This document shows, piece after piece, positions 47,769 through 56,490 of a DNA stretch of 64,000 nucleotides. The stretch spans positions 42,317-106,316 of the forward strand of contig UQKL01000006.1 of the NCBI GenBank assembly GCA_900541695.1, written 5' to 3'. The position numbers were made by a program, and so were the translations under genes. The notes below the pieces were generated by a model that was given only the letters and a program-made list of their open reading frames with translations, was not told the DNA's origin and searched no databases. Numbering within the stretch: position 1 is the first letter of the stretch; the number at the start of each line of letters is the position of its first letter. This DNA comes from an uncultured Collinsella sp. Lineage in GTDB: Bacteria > Actinomycetota > Coriobacteriia > Coriobacteriales > Coriobacteriaceae.

Positions 47769-50700
47769 TCAGCGACGTTTTGACGCCAGCTTTAGATGGG
47801 CAAACCAGATTGCCGCGGCGCCGGAGGTCACGAAGGCGGTGAGGCAGGCGGCAATGGGAAGGGAGCCCGTTGCCGGTAAATCTTGCGGCATGGCGCATCG
47901 CTGGATGACGCGATCCTCGTCATGTGATTCAAGGTTGCTACCGCCGCCATTGCGACAGAGGTCAACGCGAGCGCTGTTGGCGAGTGCGGTCTGAGGCGTG
48001 TAAGACGACGCGGCCTGCATATGGATGACGGCACCGTGAATATCCGAGTCAAGGACGGCGCTCACATCATCAAGGTCGTCATGCTCGTCTTTGAGGTCCT
48101 CGCGGGTCCAAGATTCTGCAGCGCCTCTTGTCGTGAAGTCGGCCGATACGACCCCGTACTCAAGACGAATGCCCGTGACGGCGGTATCGTCCAAAAGAGC
48201 GAGCTCTTTTGCCTCGAGGGTGACCGACTCCGTTGTTGGGATATCGGCTTTCCAAAGATGCCAATCGCCGTAATCGACCATGCGCAAATCGTCACCTAGG
48301 AGCTTTTTGACCTCGTCCGTTTCGAGCCAGGGGTTGTCATGCCCGTCGCTGAGCGTTGCATTGGTCTGTTCGCCCGTATCGATACTTCCCACTGGAGACG
48401 TTCGATACCACACGTTGCAAAGACCGTCGATGTCCCCGGTCGCGACAGGGGTTTCGATGGCGATGAGTTTGGCAGTGCCTTCCTTGGCGCATTCGAGATC
48501 GTCAGTGATGGTGAATTCATCAACCCAGGTATTCGACTCATTTTTAGCATCGAGCGTATAAGAGAAGGAGCCGTCCGCATCGGATTGTGCCACGGCTCGG
48601 TTTTTGCCATCGCCGTTGGCGACGAGACCCTTACCGATAGGGCGGGCGATCTCTTGCCGCTTGTCGACTTTGCCCTCGATCTCGATGGGTGCGTCCTTCA
48701 TGGCTACCGTCTGCACTTCTCCTGTGGCCTTAATTTCAAACGTCATGTCTTCGGCAAGGTCGTAAGTGCGCGGGGGCATCACTTCGCGCAGGGTGTAGGT
48801 GCCGGGCAAAAGATGCTCGATGCGATGCGGTTTGTCAGAGGAGGTCCAAGCGTCTATTTCGGTTCCGTCGGCACCGTGGAGGGAGAGCCGGGCGCCATCT
48901 ACTTCTTGTTTGCCGGTCAAATCGACTTTGGAGATGTCGATTTTGGTGTAGTCGTTAGAAACGTCGAGGTGCGCATCGATCACGGGTGTTTCCTGACCGG
49001 CATACGACAGCTCGACGGTGTGGACGCTTTGGTCGAGCAGGTAACCTTCGGGTGCCTGCACCTCGATTACCTCATAGGTGGCGGTTCCGCACCCCAGCGA
49101 AAGATGATTTGCGCACGCAAATCCCCGTTCGTCGGTCGTGATGGTGGCGACAGTCTCGCCGTCCAGGGCAGCAATGCTGCCGTCGGGGCGCACGATATCG
49201 CCCACGGCACGGATATCAAAAACAGCACCGGCAAGGGCGCGCCCACCTACGGCATCGTTCTTGACGATCTCGATGCTTCCTGTTGCCGCGTCGTCGTAAA
49301 ACGAGGCGACCGCGACGGGCGTTAAGTTCATGTCGGCGGGAATCGTTATCTCCAGATCTTCATCAACAAGATACGGTTCCTTGGCGGAAGTCTCTCGTAT
49401 GTAATACGTGCCCGGGTTAAGCGATTCGGGCAGGGTGACGGTACCGGTTTCATCGGTCGCAAAGGTATTCATAACGGTATGGGCGGGATGCCAGGATGTT
49501 TGCGAGATGGGCTCACGGTCGCCATTGAGCAACTGAAAGGTGAACCCGGCACGTGGTACAGCGTTGCCGGTCTGAGCATCGCGCTTCACGATTTGAAGAT
49601 GTGTCGACAGGGCGTGGTTGTCTACGATGTACTGAAGCTCTGCGCCGTCCGTGATCTGCTCTGCCGTGATAGTCCATTCCCCTGCCTGCTTAAAGCCGTC
49701 GGGCACAGTGTCGACAACCTCACGAATGGTGTAGCCGGCACGGTCATACGGTATGGTTCCGCTGACGCCATCGGGGCGCTTTCCTGCGCCAAACCATGCT
49801 CCAGCCTGGTCTTTGGTCGATGCGAAACCGTAGATATTGGTGGTCAGCGTTCCAACAACTTGCTGCGAAGTGTTGCTTACCACTTCAAAGACCACGCTTT
49901 CCGCCGGCTGCTCTACACCAGATTCGTCACTATTACCGCAGTCCTTGAACTTTGAAATTTCGAGGTCAAAAGCGATGGGGATGTTGGGGATGCGGCGCTC
50001 GAGCTCAACGACGCCCGCGTCTCCGAGCTGATCGGCACCGATGGTGTAGCTCCAGGTTTCATCGGAGGGCAGATAGCCCTCGGGAGCTCTTGACTCATAG
50101 ATGGTAAAGGTGCCCAGGGGGATGTCGGTAAGTGTTGCCCGGCCGTCCTCATCCGTCGTGAGGGTGTGCGACCAGCCCGGGGTAGACTGTGAGACGCAGG
50201 TGAACTCAGCGCCGGCAAGTGACGCGCCGACTTGAGGACCTGCCCCTGTCGCGGCATCGACCTTTGCGATGCGCAGGGTAATGGTACCGGGCTGCTCATC
50301 GATGACGACATTCCCGCCGTCATTGCCGGTGGAAAAGGCGATGCGGTCACTCCTGGGGATATAACCCGCTGGAGCTTTGGTTTCGACCAGATAATATGCC
50401 GTATTGGGCAAAAGTGTCGCCTGTGCGCGACCGCTGCTGTCCATCTGGATGCTGCCGACACGCTTGTCGCCGGCGCTCTCATAGATGTCGAACCTCGCTC
50501 CGTCGAGCCTGTAGGTATCGTTTTCGCTCGTGATGGCGGCGTTGGCTGACTGTTTTTGGAAGGATGCGGAGACGGCCGGGAGCACGTAGAGCATGTCTTG
50601 ACGCTTGCTGCCGCCCGACACAGTTCCCAAATAGCGCCGTGCGCGATGCGGTGCGGCTTTAATGCTTCCCGATTTGGCGCTGTCGTGGAGCCAGCGCGCT

Positions 50701-51200
50701 GCGGCAACGACCTCATTGTCGCCGGAAAAGTTTCCGCTCTTTGTGACGCCCTGGGCGGTTGTATATGAGAATGATCCGTCGGTATGGGTGGTGCCGTTGA
50801 GCATCCAGACGGCAAGTTGGGTTGCGGCGCGCGCTCGATCGGGGGACAGGTTATGCCCGCCAAAGGATGTGGCGGTGGGGTAGCCATGGCAGATGATGGC
50901 CGCGAATTCGTCTTCGAGCCATACCCAGCCCTGATTGTAGGTGAGCCAGGGTCCGCCCGGTGTGCTGGGGCCAAATCGGTCCTGGTTCATACAATAGGCA
51001 GTCGAAGAATCCTGTGCCTCGTATTTGCCAACTCCAAAAGGACCGCATTCATTGCTGATAGTGCGGAATCCGAGCGATTCGTAACCGTCGACGGCGAGCG
51101 CGGCATCCGGTGTCATGCAGCCTAAAAGTAAAAAGAGGACTAGGAGCAGCGATCCTGCTGTGATTGCGCTGTGGACAGAGTGCGTGGGTGCGTTGGACAT
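47769..51200 (-). CDS. Cell-wall adhesin: thioester domain, repeated Cna_B/SpaA domains, LPATG anchor
   Basis: In this 1143-residue protein, a signal segment (about 12-36) is followed by a thioester (TQXA) domain with the Cys of STAYCMNQD (70) and Gln of AATQLAVW (128), the pair that forms the covalent host-binding bond. At least six Cna_B-like repeats follow, each ending in an E-box such as YYLVETKAPAGYIP, FTIYESRAPEGYLP, YTIREV, YYIRETSAKEPY, YEVIEVQAPEGYLL and YTLREVMPP. The C terminus has LPATG (1108-1112), a membrane helix and KRR. AAGGAG precedes the ATG. A sortase must act on it, but none is in the window. Confidence 0.93.
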   Translation of the reverse strand: MSNAPTHSVHSAITAGSLLLVLFLLLGCMTPDAALAVDGYESLGFRTISNECGPFGVGKYEAQDSSTAYCMNQDRFGPSTPGGPWLTYNQGWVWLEDEFAAIICHGYPTATSFGGHNLSPDRARAATQLAVWMLNGTTHTDGSFSYTTAQGVTKSGNFSGDNEVVAAARWLHDSAKSGSIKAAPHRARRYLGTVSGGSKRQDMLYVLPAVSASFQKQSANAAITSENDTYRLDGARFDIYESAGDKRVGSIQMDSSGRAQATLLPNTAYYLVETKAPAGYIPRSDRIAFSTGNDGGNVVIDEQPGTITLRIAKVDAATGAGPQVGASLAGAEFTCVSQSTPGWSHTLTTDEDGRATLTDIPLGTFTIYESRAPEGYLPSDETWSYTIGADQLGDAGVVELERRIPNIPIAFDLEISKFKDCGNSDESGVEQPAESVVFEVVSNTSQQVVGTLTTNIYGFASTKDQAGAWFGAGKRPDGVSGTIPYDRAGYTIREVVDTVPDGFKQAGEWTITAEQITDGAELQYIVDNHALSTHLQIVKRDAQTGNAVPRAGFTFQLLNGDREPISQTSWHPAHTVMNTFATDETGTVTLPESLNPGTYYIRETSAKEPYLVDEDLEITIPADMNLTPVAVASFYDDAATGSIEIVKNDAVGGRALAGAVFDIRAVGDIVRPDGSIAALDGETVATITTDERGFACANHLSLGCGTATYEVIEVQAPEGYLLDQSVHTVELSYAGQETPVIDAHLDVSNDYTKIDISKVDLTGKQEVDGARLSLHGADGTEIDAWTSSDKPHRIEHLLPGTYTLREVMPPRTYDLAEDMTFEIKATGEVQTVAMKDAPIEIEGKVDKRQEIARPIGKGLVANGDGKNRAVAQSDADGSFSYTLDAKNESNTWVDEFTITDDLECAKEGTAKLIAIETPVATGDIDGLCNVWYRTSPVGSIDTGEQTNATLSDGHDNPWLETDEVKKLLGDDLRMVDYGDWHLWKADIPTTESVTLEAKELALLDDTAVTGIRLEYGVVSADFTTRGAAESWTREDLKDEHDDLDDVSAVLDSDIHGAVIHMQAASSYTPQTALANSARVDLCRNGGGSNLESHDEDRVIQRCAMPQDLPATGSLPIAACLTAFVTSGAAAIWFAHLKLASKRR

Positions 51201-51454
51201 GGCTGCTCCTTATCCCTCGTGCGCCGCACGGGGAGGCCGCGGCGCGTAGGATGAGGCTATCCCCAAGGTTCATGCGGGTAAGTACCGGAACCTGACCAAA
51301 TGCTTGCCCGATATCTGACAAATGGCGCCTATGAAAGATAATGGAATAAATCTGCAGGTAGACAACGGTAAATAGAAGAACGTACAGGTCCCTATCTTCA
51401 CAATTGGCCTGTTTTTAGGACGATTCTCCACAGCTAAAACAAGCATCGTCACCC

Positions 51455-51484
51455 TTGTATCGAACAAGACAACCGCGTTATACT
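51455..51484 (+). promoter_or_regulatory. Promoter of tRNA-Gly
   Basis: TTGTAT (51455-51460), an 18-bp spacer and TATACT (51479-51484) lie 13 bp before the tRNA. The remaining gap back to 51201 holds no gene that I can see. Confidence 0.6.
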
Positions 51485-51497
51485 ATCCTCCACATAT

Positions 51498-51572
51498 GCG
51501 GGCATCGCCAAGTGGTAAGGCATCAGCTTCCCAAGCTGACACTCGCGGGTTCGAGTCCCGTTGCCCGCTCCA
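51498..51572 (+). tRNA. tRNA-Gly (anticodon CCC)
   Basis: The acceptor is GCGGGCA/TGCCCGC, the anticodon loop TTCCCAA (CCC, codon GGG), the T-arm GCGGGTTCGAGTCCCG, and CCA is encoded at the end. Confidence 0.97.
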
Positions 51573-51583
51573 GTTAAAAGCAC

Positions 51584-51621
51584 AAGCACGGCACCATTAC
51601 GGTGCCGTGCTTTTTCAATAA
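51584..51621 (+). terminator. Terminator after tRNA-Gly
   Basis: AGCACGGCACC and GGTGCCGTGCT pair around ATTAC and are followed by TTTTTC. Confidence 0.85.
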
Positions 51622-51893
51622 AGTGCCGGGACTCGAACCCGCCAGGGTGTGAGCGTAAAGCAAACGCGAAGCGTTTGTAGCGAGCAGGCGAAGGCGCCGG
51701 CAGGCGCCTAAAGCCGGTGCGTATTTGCGAAGCAAATACGCGGACGTCCCGTTGCCCGCTCCACCGGGCACGGGAGACATGGGGACGGCCAATTCAACAA
51801 AGTTTCCCCCGCGGCTTCGTGAGGCCGAGGGGCTCGCCTGAAGCCGGTGCGTATTTGCTTCGCAAATACGCGGACGTCCTCATGACCGCTCCA
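51622..51893 (+). repeat. Decayed tandem array of tRNA-Gly 3'-end copies and hairpins
   Basis: The segment AAGCCGGTGCGTATTTGC-NNN-GCAAATACGCGGACGTCC occurs at 51711-51749 and 51841-51879; the loop differs (GAA, TTC) while the stem is kept. The first copy runs into GTCCCGTTGCCCGCTCCA (51746-51763), an exact copy of the tRNA-Gly 3' end; the second into a worn version (to 51893). At 51627-51642 the T-arm sequence appears reverse-complemented. No coding capacity is seen. Confidence 0.75.
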
Positions 51894-51945
51894 TCTGCAA
51901 CATGTTAGGTTGATGCCCGTTGCTCATACGGGCGCCTGCGCACGG

Positions 51946-51951
51946 TACAAT
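51946..51951 (+). promoter_or_regulatory. Candidate -10 box of purB
   Basis: TACAAT lies 45 bp before the purB start; the best -35 candidate (TTGCTC at 51920) has a long 20-bp spacer. Confidence 0.3.
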
Positions 51952-51995
51952 AGTCGAGTTACGACCAACGTGCCAATAACCAAAAAGGAGCCGCT

Positions 51996-53342
51996 ATGAT
52001 CGATCGCTATACCCGCCCGGAGATGGGACACATCTTCTCCCTCGAGAACAAGTACGCCATTTGGCAGGAGATCGAGGTCCTGGCCTGCGAGGCCCAGGCG
52101 GAGCTCGGCAAGATCGGTATTTCCAAAGACGAGGCCCAATGGATCCGCGACCATGCCAACTTTGAGAAGGCAAAGGTCGACGAGATCGAGGAAGTCACGC
52201 GCCACGATGTCATCGCCTTCCTGACCAACATGAAGGAGTACATCGACGCCGATGTTCCGGAGGGCGAGCCCAAGCCTAGCCGCTGGGTTCACTATGGTAT
52301 GACCAGCTCCGACCTGGGTGATACGGCTCTGTGCTATCAGCTTACTCAGGCCTGTGACCTGATTATCGAGGACGTCAAGAAGCTCGGCGTGATCTGCAAG
52401 CGCCGCGCTTTCGAAGAGCGCAATACGCTCTGCGCCGGCCGTACTCACGGCATCCATGCCGAGCCGATGACCTTCGGTATGAAGTTTGGCTCTTGGGCCT
52501 GGGAGCTCAAGCGCGATCTCGATCGTCTTGAGGACGCTCGCAAGAACGTTGCCTTCGGTGCCATCTCCGGTGCCGTCGGCACCTACAGCTCCATCGAGCC
52601 GTTCGTCGAGGAGTACGTCTGCGAGCACTTGGGCCTGGTTCACGATCCGCTGTCCACGCAGGTCATCAGCCGCGATCACCACGCCTACCTCGCCGGCGTG
52701 CTTGCCACTACAGCGGCCACCTGCGAGCGCATCGCGACCGAGGTCCGCAACCTGCAGAAGACCGATACGCTCGAGGCCGAAGAGCCCTTCCGCAAGGGAC
52801 AAAAGGGCAGCTCCGCTATGCCGCACAAGCGCAACCCCATCACCATGGAGAAGGTTTGCGGCCTGTCGCGCGTCGTGAAGGCCAACGCGCAGGTTGCCTT
52901 CGACAACGTCGCCCTGTGGCACGAGCGTGACATTTCACACTCCTCCGCCGAGCGTGTCGCCCAGGCTGATAGCTTCATTGCGCTCGACCACATGTTCCAG
53001 TGCCTCATCCGCGTTATCGACGGCCTGCAGCTGTATCCCGCCCGCATGATGGCCAACCTCAACAAGACCCGCGGCCTCATCTTCTCCTCCAAGGTGCTGC
53101 TCGCCCTCGTCGACACGGGCATCACCCGCGAGGACGCCTACGCTATCGTGCAGGAAAACGCCATGGCCACCTGGCACGAAGTGCAGGATTGTGTTTCCGG
53201 TCCCACCTTTAAGGAGCGTCTCGAGGCCGATCCGCGCTGCACCGTCAGCCAGGAGAAGCTCGACGAGATCTTTGATCCGTGGGACTTCCTCACCCGCATC
53301 GACACGGTCTTCGATCGCCTGGAGCAGGTGAGCTTCGAGTAG
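51996..53342 (+). CDS. purB: Adenylosuccinate lyase
   Basis: PurB releases fumarate at two steps of purine synthesis. The lyase signature KGSSAMPHKRNP is present, with the catalytic His region GRTHGIHAEPMTFG and a conserved SSDLGDTA. 448 residues, normal. AAGGAG precedes the ATG at 51996. Confidence 0.98.
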   Translation: MIDRYTRPEMGHIFSLENKYAIWQEIEVLACEAQAELGKIGISKDEAQWIRDHANFEKAKVDEIEEVTRHDVIAFLTNMKEYIDADVPEGEPKPSRWVHYGMTSSDLGDTALCYQLTQACDLIIEDVKKLGVICKRRAFEERNTLCAGRTHGIHAEPMTFGMKFGSWAWELKRDLDRLEDARKNVAFGAISGAVGTYSSIEPFVEEYVCEHLGLVHDPLSTQVISRDHHAYLAGVLATTAATCERIATEVRNLQKTDTLEAEEPFRKGQKGSSAMPHKRNPITMEKVCGLSRVVKANAQVAFDNVALWHERDISHSSAERVAQADSFIALDHMFQCLIRVIDGLQLYPARMMANLNKTRGLIFSSKVLLALVDTGITREDAYAIVQENAMATWHEVQDCVSGPTFKERLEADPRCTVSQEKLDEIFDPWDFLTRIDTVFDRLEQVSFE

Positions 53343-53385
53343 GGTTAACCTAATTCGGCTGTTTGCGGATGCATTCCAACCTTTG

Positions 53386-53420
53386 GCGCCTTGCCCATCT
53401 TGGGTGAGGCGCTTTTTTAT
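53386..53420 (+). terminator. Terminator of purB
   Basis: GCGCCTTGCCC and TGGGTGAGGCGC pair around ATCT and are followed by TTTTTTAT. Confidence 0.85.
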
Positions 53421-53438
53421 CGCCGCATCAGCCCCGGG

Positions 53439-53446
53439 TATACAAT
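53439..53446 (+). promoter_or_regulatory. Candidate -10 box of the solute-binding/GGDEF operon
   Basis: TATACAAT lies 34 bp before the preferred GTG start and overlaps an alternative ATG at 53445; this argues for the later start. The -35 region is weak. Confidence 0.35.
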
Positions 53447-53480
53447 GAAATCCGACTGCTGTTTCGATGAAGGGAGGCTT

Positions 53481-54317
53481 GTGCCCGGACGTATCAAGCG
53501 AGCCGCCATCGTCTCGTTTGCGCTCATGCTCCTTGTTGCCGCCTGTGTGGCCGCCCTGACGTATACCGTTCGAAGCAGTTCTTCCTCCTCGAATGAAGCC
53601 GACAAAGATCTCCCGGTACTCAAAATCGGCGTTACGGATAACGACCCCTATGTGTATGTCGATACCACGGGCGATTACGCCGGTATCGATATCGACATCG
53701 CCCGCGAGGCGTGTGAGCGTGCGGGGCTCAAGCCACAGTTTGTCGATATTGACTGGAACGATCGCGACCGGCTGCTCGAAAACGGTGATATCGATTGCCT
53801 GTGGTGTGATTATTCTCCCTGTTATCGCGAGGATAAGTATTACTGGACCGAGCCGTATCTAACCGTGACGGTCTCGGTTGCCGCCAAGAAAACGAGTGGC
53901 ATCAAGTCCTTGGCGCATCTCGATGGAAGCAAGACCATCGCGGTAATTGCGGGCTCGGTGAGTGAACGCCGATTGCTCGCAGGGGATCTGGAAATCTCGC
54001 CGAACGTGCAAATCAAATCGTATGGTTCTGCCGAACTCTGCAAAGCCGCCCTCGCCAAAGGGTATGTCGACTGTTGGATGGCGGACGTTCAGCCGCTTGA
54101 CCGACTTGTCGCCCGGTATCCCGGCCTTTACCGCGTGTTCGCTGACAACGTTATGACGGTTGATCTGGGCGTCGCGTTTGATGACGGCTATGAAGGACCG
54201 ATCGTAAAGGATCTCAATACCGCATTGTTTGCCATGGACCGAGATGGCACGATTGACCGTATTGTGGGCAATTACAAGACAGGAGCGACGACGGGCGGGC
54301 AAGGAGCAAATCCATGA
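53481..54317 (+). CDS. Family 3 solute-binding protein, membrane anchored
   Basis: After an N-terminal hydrophobic segment (LMLLVAACVAAL, with a possible lipobox LVAAC) and a Ser-rich stretch comes a domain of bacterial extracellular solute-binding protein type: LKIGVTDNDPYVYVDTTGDYAGIDIDIAREACERAG, then DCLWCDYSPCYREDKYYWTEPYL. The ligand is unknown. No ABC permease or ATPase is adjacent; instead the 4-bp overlapping next gene is a GGDEF protein, so it probably works as a sensor part. I prefer the GTG at 53481 (GGGAGG ahead) over the ATG at 53445. 278 residues. Confidence 0.85.
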   Translation: MPGRIKRAAIVSFALMLLVAACVAALTYTVRSSSSSSNEADKDLPVLKIGVTDNDPYVYVDTTGDYAGIDIDIAREACERAGLKPQFVDIDWNDRDRLLENGDIDCLWCDYSPCYREDKYYWTEPYLTVTVSVAAKKTSGIKSLAHLDGSKTIAVIAGSVSERRLLAGDLEISPNVQIKSYGSAELCKAALAKGYVDCWMADVQPLDRLVARYPGLYRVFADNVMTVDLGVAFDDGYEGPIVKDLNTALFAMDRDGTIDRIVGNYKTGATTGGQGANP

Positions 54318-56113
54318 CAAATGATGAGCACCGCTTGCGTCGAAAGACTCTGACCGTCATAGCTGTCGGCGTTATTGTCAGCGCTGTCTTGTTAGGCCTG
54401 TTGTATACGGTTGGAACCCATCGCTGCCTCGAAAAAACGCTTGGGTTTGGCCAAGAAACCATGGCGTTTTTGGAAAACGCTTGCGAAAAATATGACCGCT
54501 ACGAACAGGGGAGAAAAACCGAAGAGACGCACGATTTGCTCGCCGCGATCGAATCGTTTGCGACGTTCCTGTCCTCTGATCGCGTTGAGGTTAACGACGA
54601 TCTTATCGAGCAATTTGTCCATGCCGAGAACCTTTCGGGGCTGATGGTCATGGACTCCGATGGCCATATGGCTGCCCACTACGACATCGATGGTCGCGAT
54701 CCGCTCATGTTGTGGCGAGAGGAGCTGGCCTGTGCGCCGGTCGCATCGATGTATCAAGGTTCCAAAGTGACCTACTCAACTGTCGTCGAGCGCCGTGGTG
54801 TCGTTTTTGCCGTCTGCGCTATCCCGTATGGCGACGGCGTTGCCTTGGCATACCGCTCATTTGTTTCCGATCCAGCGGACGACTATTCATATGCCATAGC
54901 CGACGTGCTTTCGAACAGCACCTTCCACCAGGGCCCCACGGTGCTTGTTATGGAGGATGCGGAGATTGTCTCATCCAACAGCGCCGATGCTGACGTGTCG
55001 CTCGCCCGATTCCTCACCAGCGCAGGGGTTGAGTGGAAAGACGATGGCCTAACGCGCATCGAATATCGAGGAGACAAATGGTACGCGGTGCGTGCGGCAT
55101 ACAAGGACTACCGCCTGTTTGCGCTGTATCCCAAATCTGAGGTCATGTCTGGCAGGATCACATTTGTCGCCGCTGGCGTCTTGGTGTGCCTTGCGTTTTG
55201 GGTCGTGGTACTGTTGGCTCGAAATATCGTTGATCGCCGCAATTTGGTCGAAAAGGATAAACAGCTCGGCATTATCAATGCCATAAGCGCCATCTACGAT
55301 TCGACCTTCCTTTTGCATCTCGACACCCTCGAGATCGAGGGAATCAATATGTCGCCGACGATAGCGAAGATATTTGCCGAGCACAGCGAGGCATATGACT
55401 TTATGGACACGGTCTGCCGGGATGTCGTGAGCCCCGAAAGCCGCGAAGCGGTTGTGGGACTCGTAGATATAAGTACGCTTCGCGAACGTATGGAGGGCGT
55501 ACCGTACTTGGCTGCCGAGGTGCGAGATTGTCGAGGCGCTTGGTACTCGCTACAGGTTGTCCCCCAGCATCGCGATGAGCAAGGCCGGCTGGAGTCGGTC
55601 GTCGTGGCGACGCACAACATATCGATGGTCAAACATGCCGAGGAGCTGACATACCAAGACAAACTGACGGGGCTTCGCAACCGCAACTACCTTGAATCGC
55701 GCGGAGATAGCCTGGTAAACGAGGGCTTGCCCGTGAGCGTGATTATGTTGGACTGCAATTATCTCAAGCGGACCAACGATATCTACGGTCACGAGATGGG
55801 GGATGAACTGCTGCGACGGACGGCGTCCGTGCTGCGGCGGGTGGCTGGTGCGGATTACCTGCCGATGCGCGTTGGCGGCGACGAGTTTTTGCTGGTTTGC
55901 CCCCATACTGACAACGAGTCTGCGCTCGGGCTGGAACAGGATCTTCGTCTCGGTCTTGCCGCGGTAAGCGATGAGGCACTGACGGTCAGCGCATCGATTG
56001 GCGTGGCGACCGTCGAGACGGCTGGAAATACGCTGGCCGATGTATATCGTGTCGCCGACCACAATATGTATCGGGAGAAGCGCACAGTCCACGCACGGGG
56101 TACGGGCTGCTAA
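54314..56113 (+). CDS. Membrane-bound diguanylate cyclase (GGDEF)
   Basis: TM1 (about 11-31), an extracytoplasmic region of about 245 residues, TM2 (about 278-300), a PAS-like segment (about 315-440) and a GGDEF domain with the intact catalytic motif GGDEF (521-525). It should make cyclic di-GMP from two GTP. AAGGAG precedes the ATG, which overlaps the solute-binding gene stop (ATGA). No EAL partner is in the window. 599 residues. Confidence 0.92.
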   Translation: MTNDEHRLRRKTLTVIAVGVIVSAVLLGLLYTVGTHRCLEKTLGFGQETMAFLENACEKYDRYEQGRKTEETHDLLAAIESFATFLSSDRVEVNDDLIEQFVHAENLSGLMVMDSDGHMAAHYDIDGRDPLMLWREELACAPVASMYQGSKVTYSTVVERRGVVFAVCAIPYGDGVALAYRSFVSDPADDYSYAIADVLSNSTFHQGPTVLVMEDAEIVSSNSADADVSLARFLTSAGVEWKDDGLTRIEYRGDKWYAVRAAYKDYRLFALYPKSEVMSGRITFVAAGVLVCLAFWVVVLLARNIVDRRNLVEKDKQLGIINAISAIYDSTFLLHLDTLEIEGINMSPTIAKIFAEHSEAYDFMDTVCRDVVSPESREAVVGLVDISTLRERMEGVPYLAAEVRDCRGAWYSLQVVPQHRDEQGRLESVVVATHNISMVKHAEELTYQDKLTGLRNRNYLESRGDSLVNEGLPVSVIMLDCNYLKRTNDIYGHEMGDELLRRTASVLRRVAGADYLPMRVGGDEFLLVCPHTDNESALGLEQDLRLGLAAVSDEALTVSASIGVATVETAGNTLADVYRVADHNMYREKRTVHARGTGC

Positions 56114-56226
56114 TCTTGCCCCCACTAATCTATGCATCGTAGGATGTTGAATCGGTGCTTACGATAATAAGTCGGGCCAGGCGGGGATAATAGACGTCTG
56201 AAATTTCTTTCTGAGAGGGGATCTCA

Positions 56227-56490
56227 ATGATTAGTTTTGACTACAAGCCTCAGGGTGTATGCTCTCGCAATATCCACCTCAATCTTTCCGATGACGGCAG
56301 CAAAGTGCTGGGCGTCGAGTTTACCGGCGGCTGCGACGGCAATCTCAAGGCTATCTCCAAGCTGGTTGAGGGTGCTCCTGCCGATCGCGTAATCGAGGTT
56401 CTCGCCGGTAATACCTGCGGTATGAAAAAGACCTCCTGCGCCGACCAGCTTACCCGCGCTATCGAGGCCGCTCGCGCCGAGATCGCCTAA
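56227..56490 (+). CDS. TSCPD-domain protein (TIGR03905-like)
   Basis: The 87-residue protein has the family pattern: GVCSRNIHLNL at the start, FTGGCDGNLKAISKL in the middle and CGMKKTSCADQL at the end. The conserved cysteines suggest metal or nucleotide binding, as in the C-terminal domain of some ribonucleotide reductases. GAGAGGGGA precedes the ATG. Function unknown. Confidence 0.88.
   Translation: MISFDYKPQGVCSRNIHLNLSDDGSKVLGVEFTGGCDGNLKAISKLVEGAPADRVIEVLAGNTCGMKKTSCADQLTRAIEAARAEIA

Noticed and set aside
51622..51893. Possible CRISPR array
   Set aside because: The repeats are only two, differ in their surroundings, contain tRNA 3' ends, and there are no regular spacers or cas genes.
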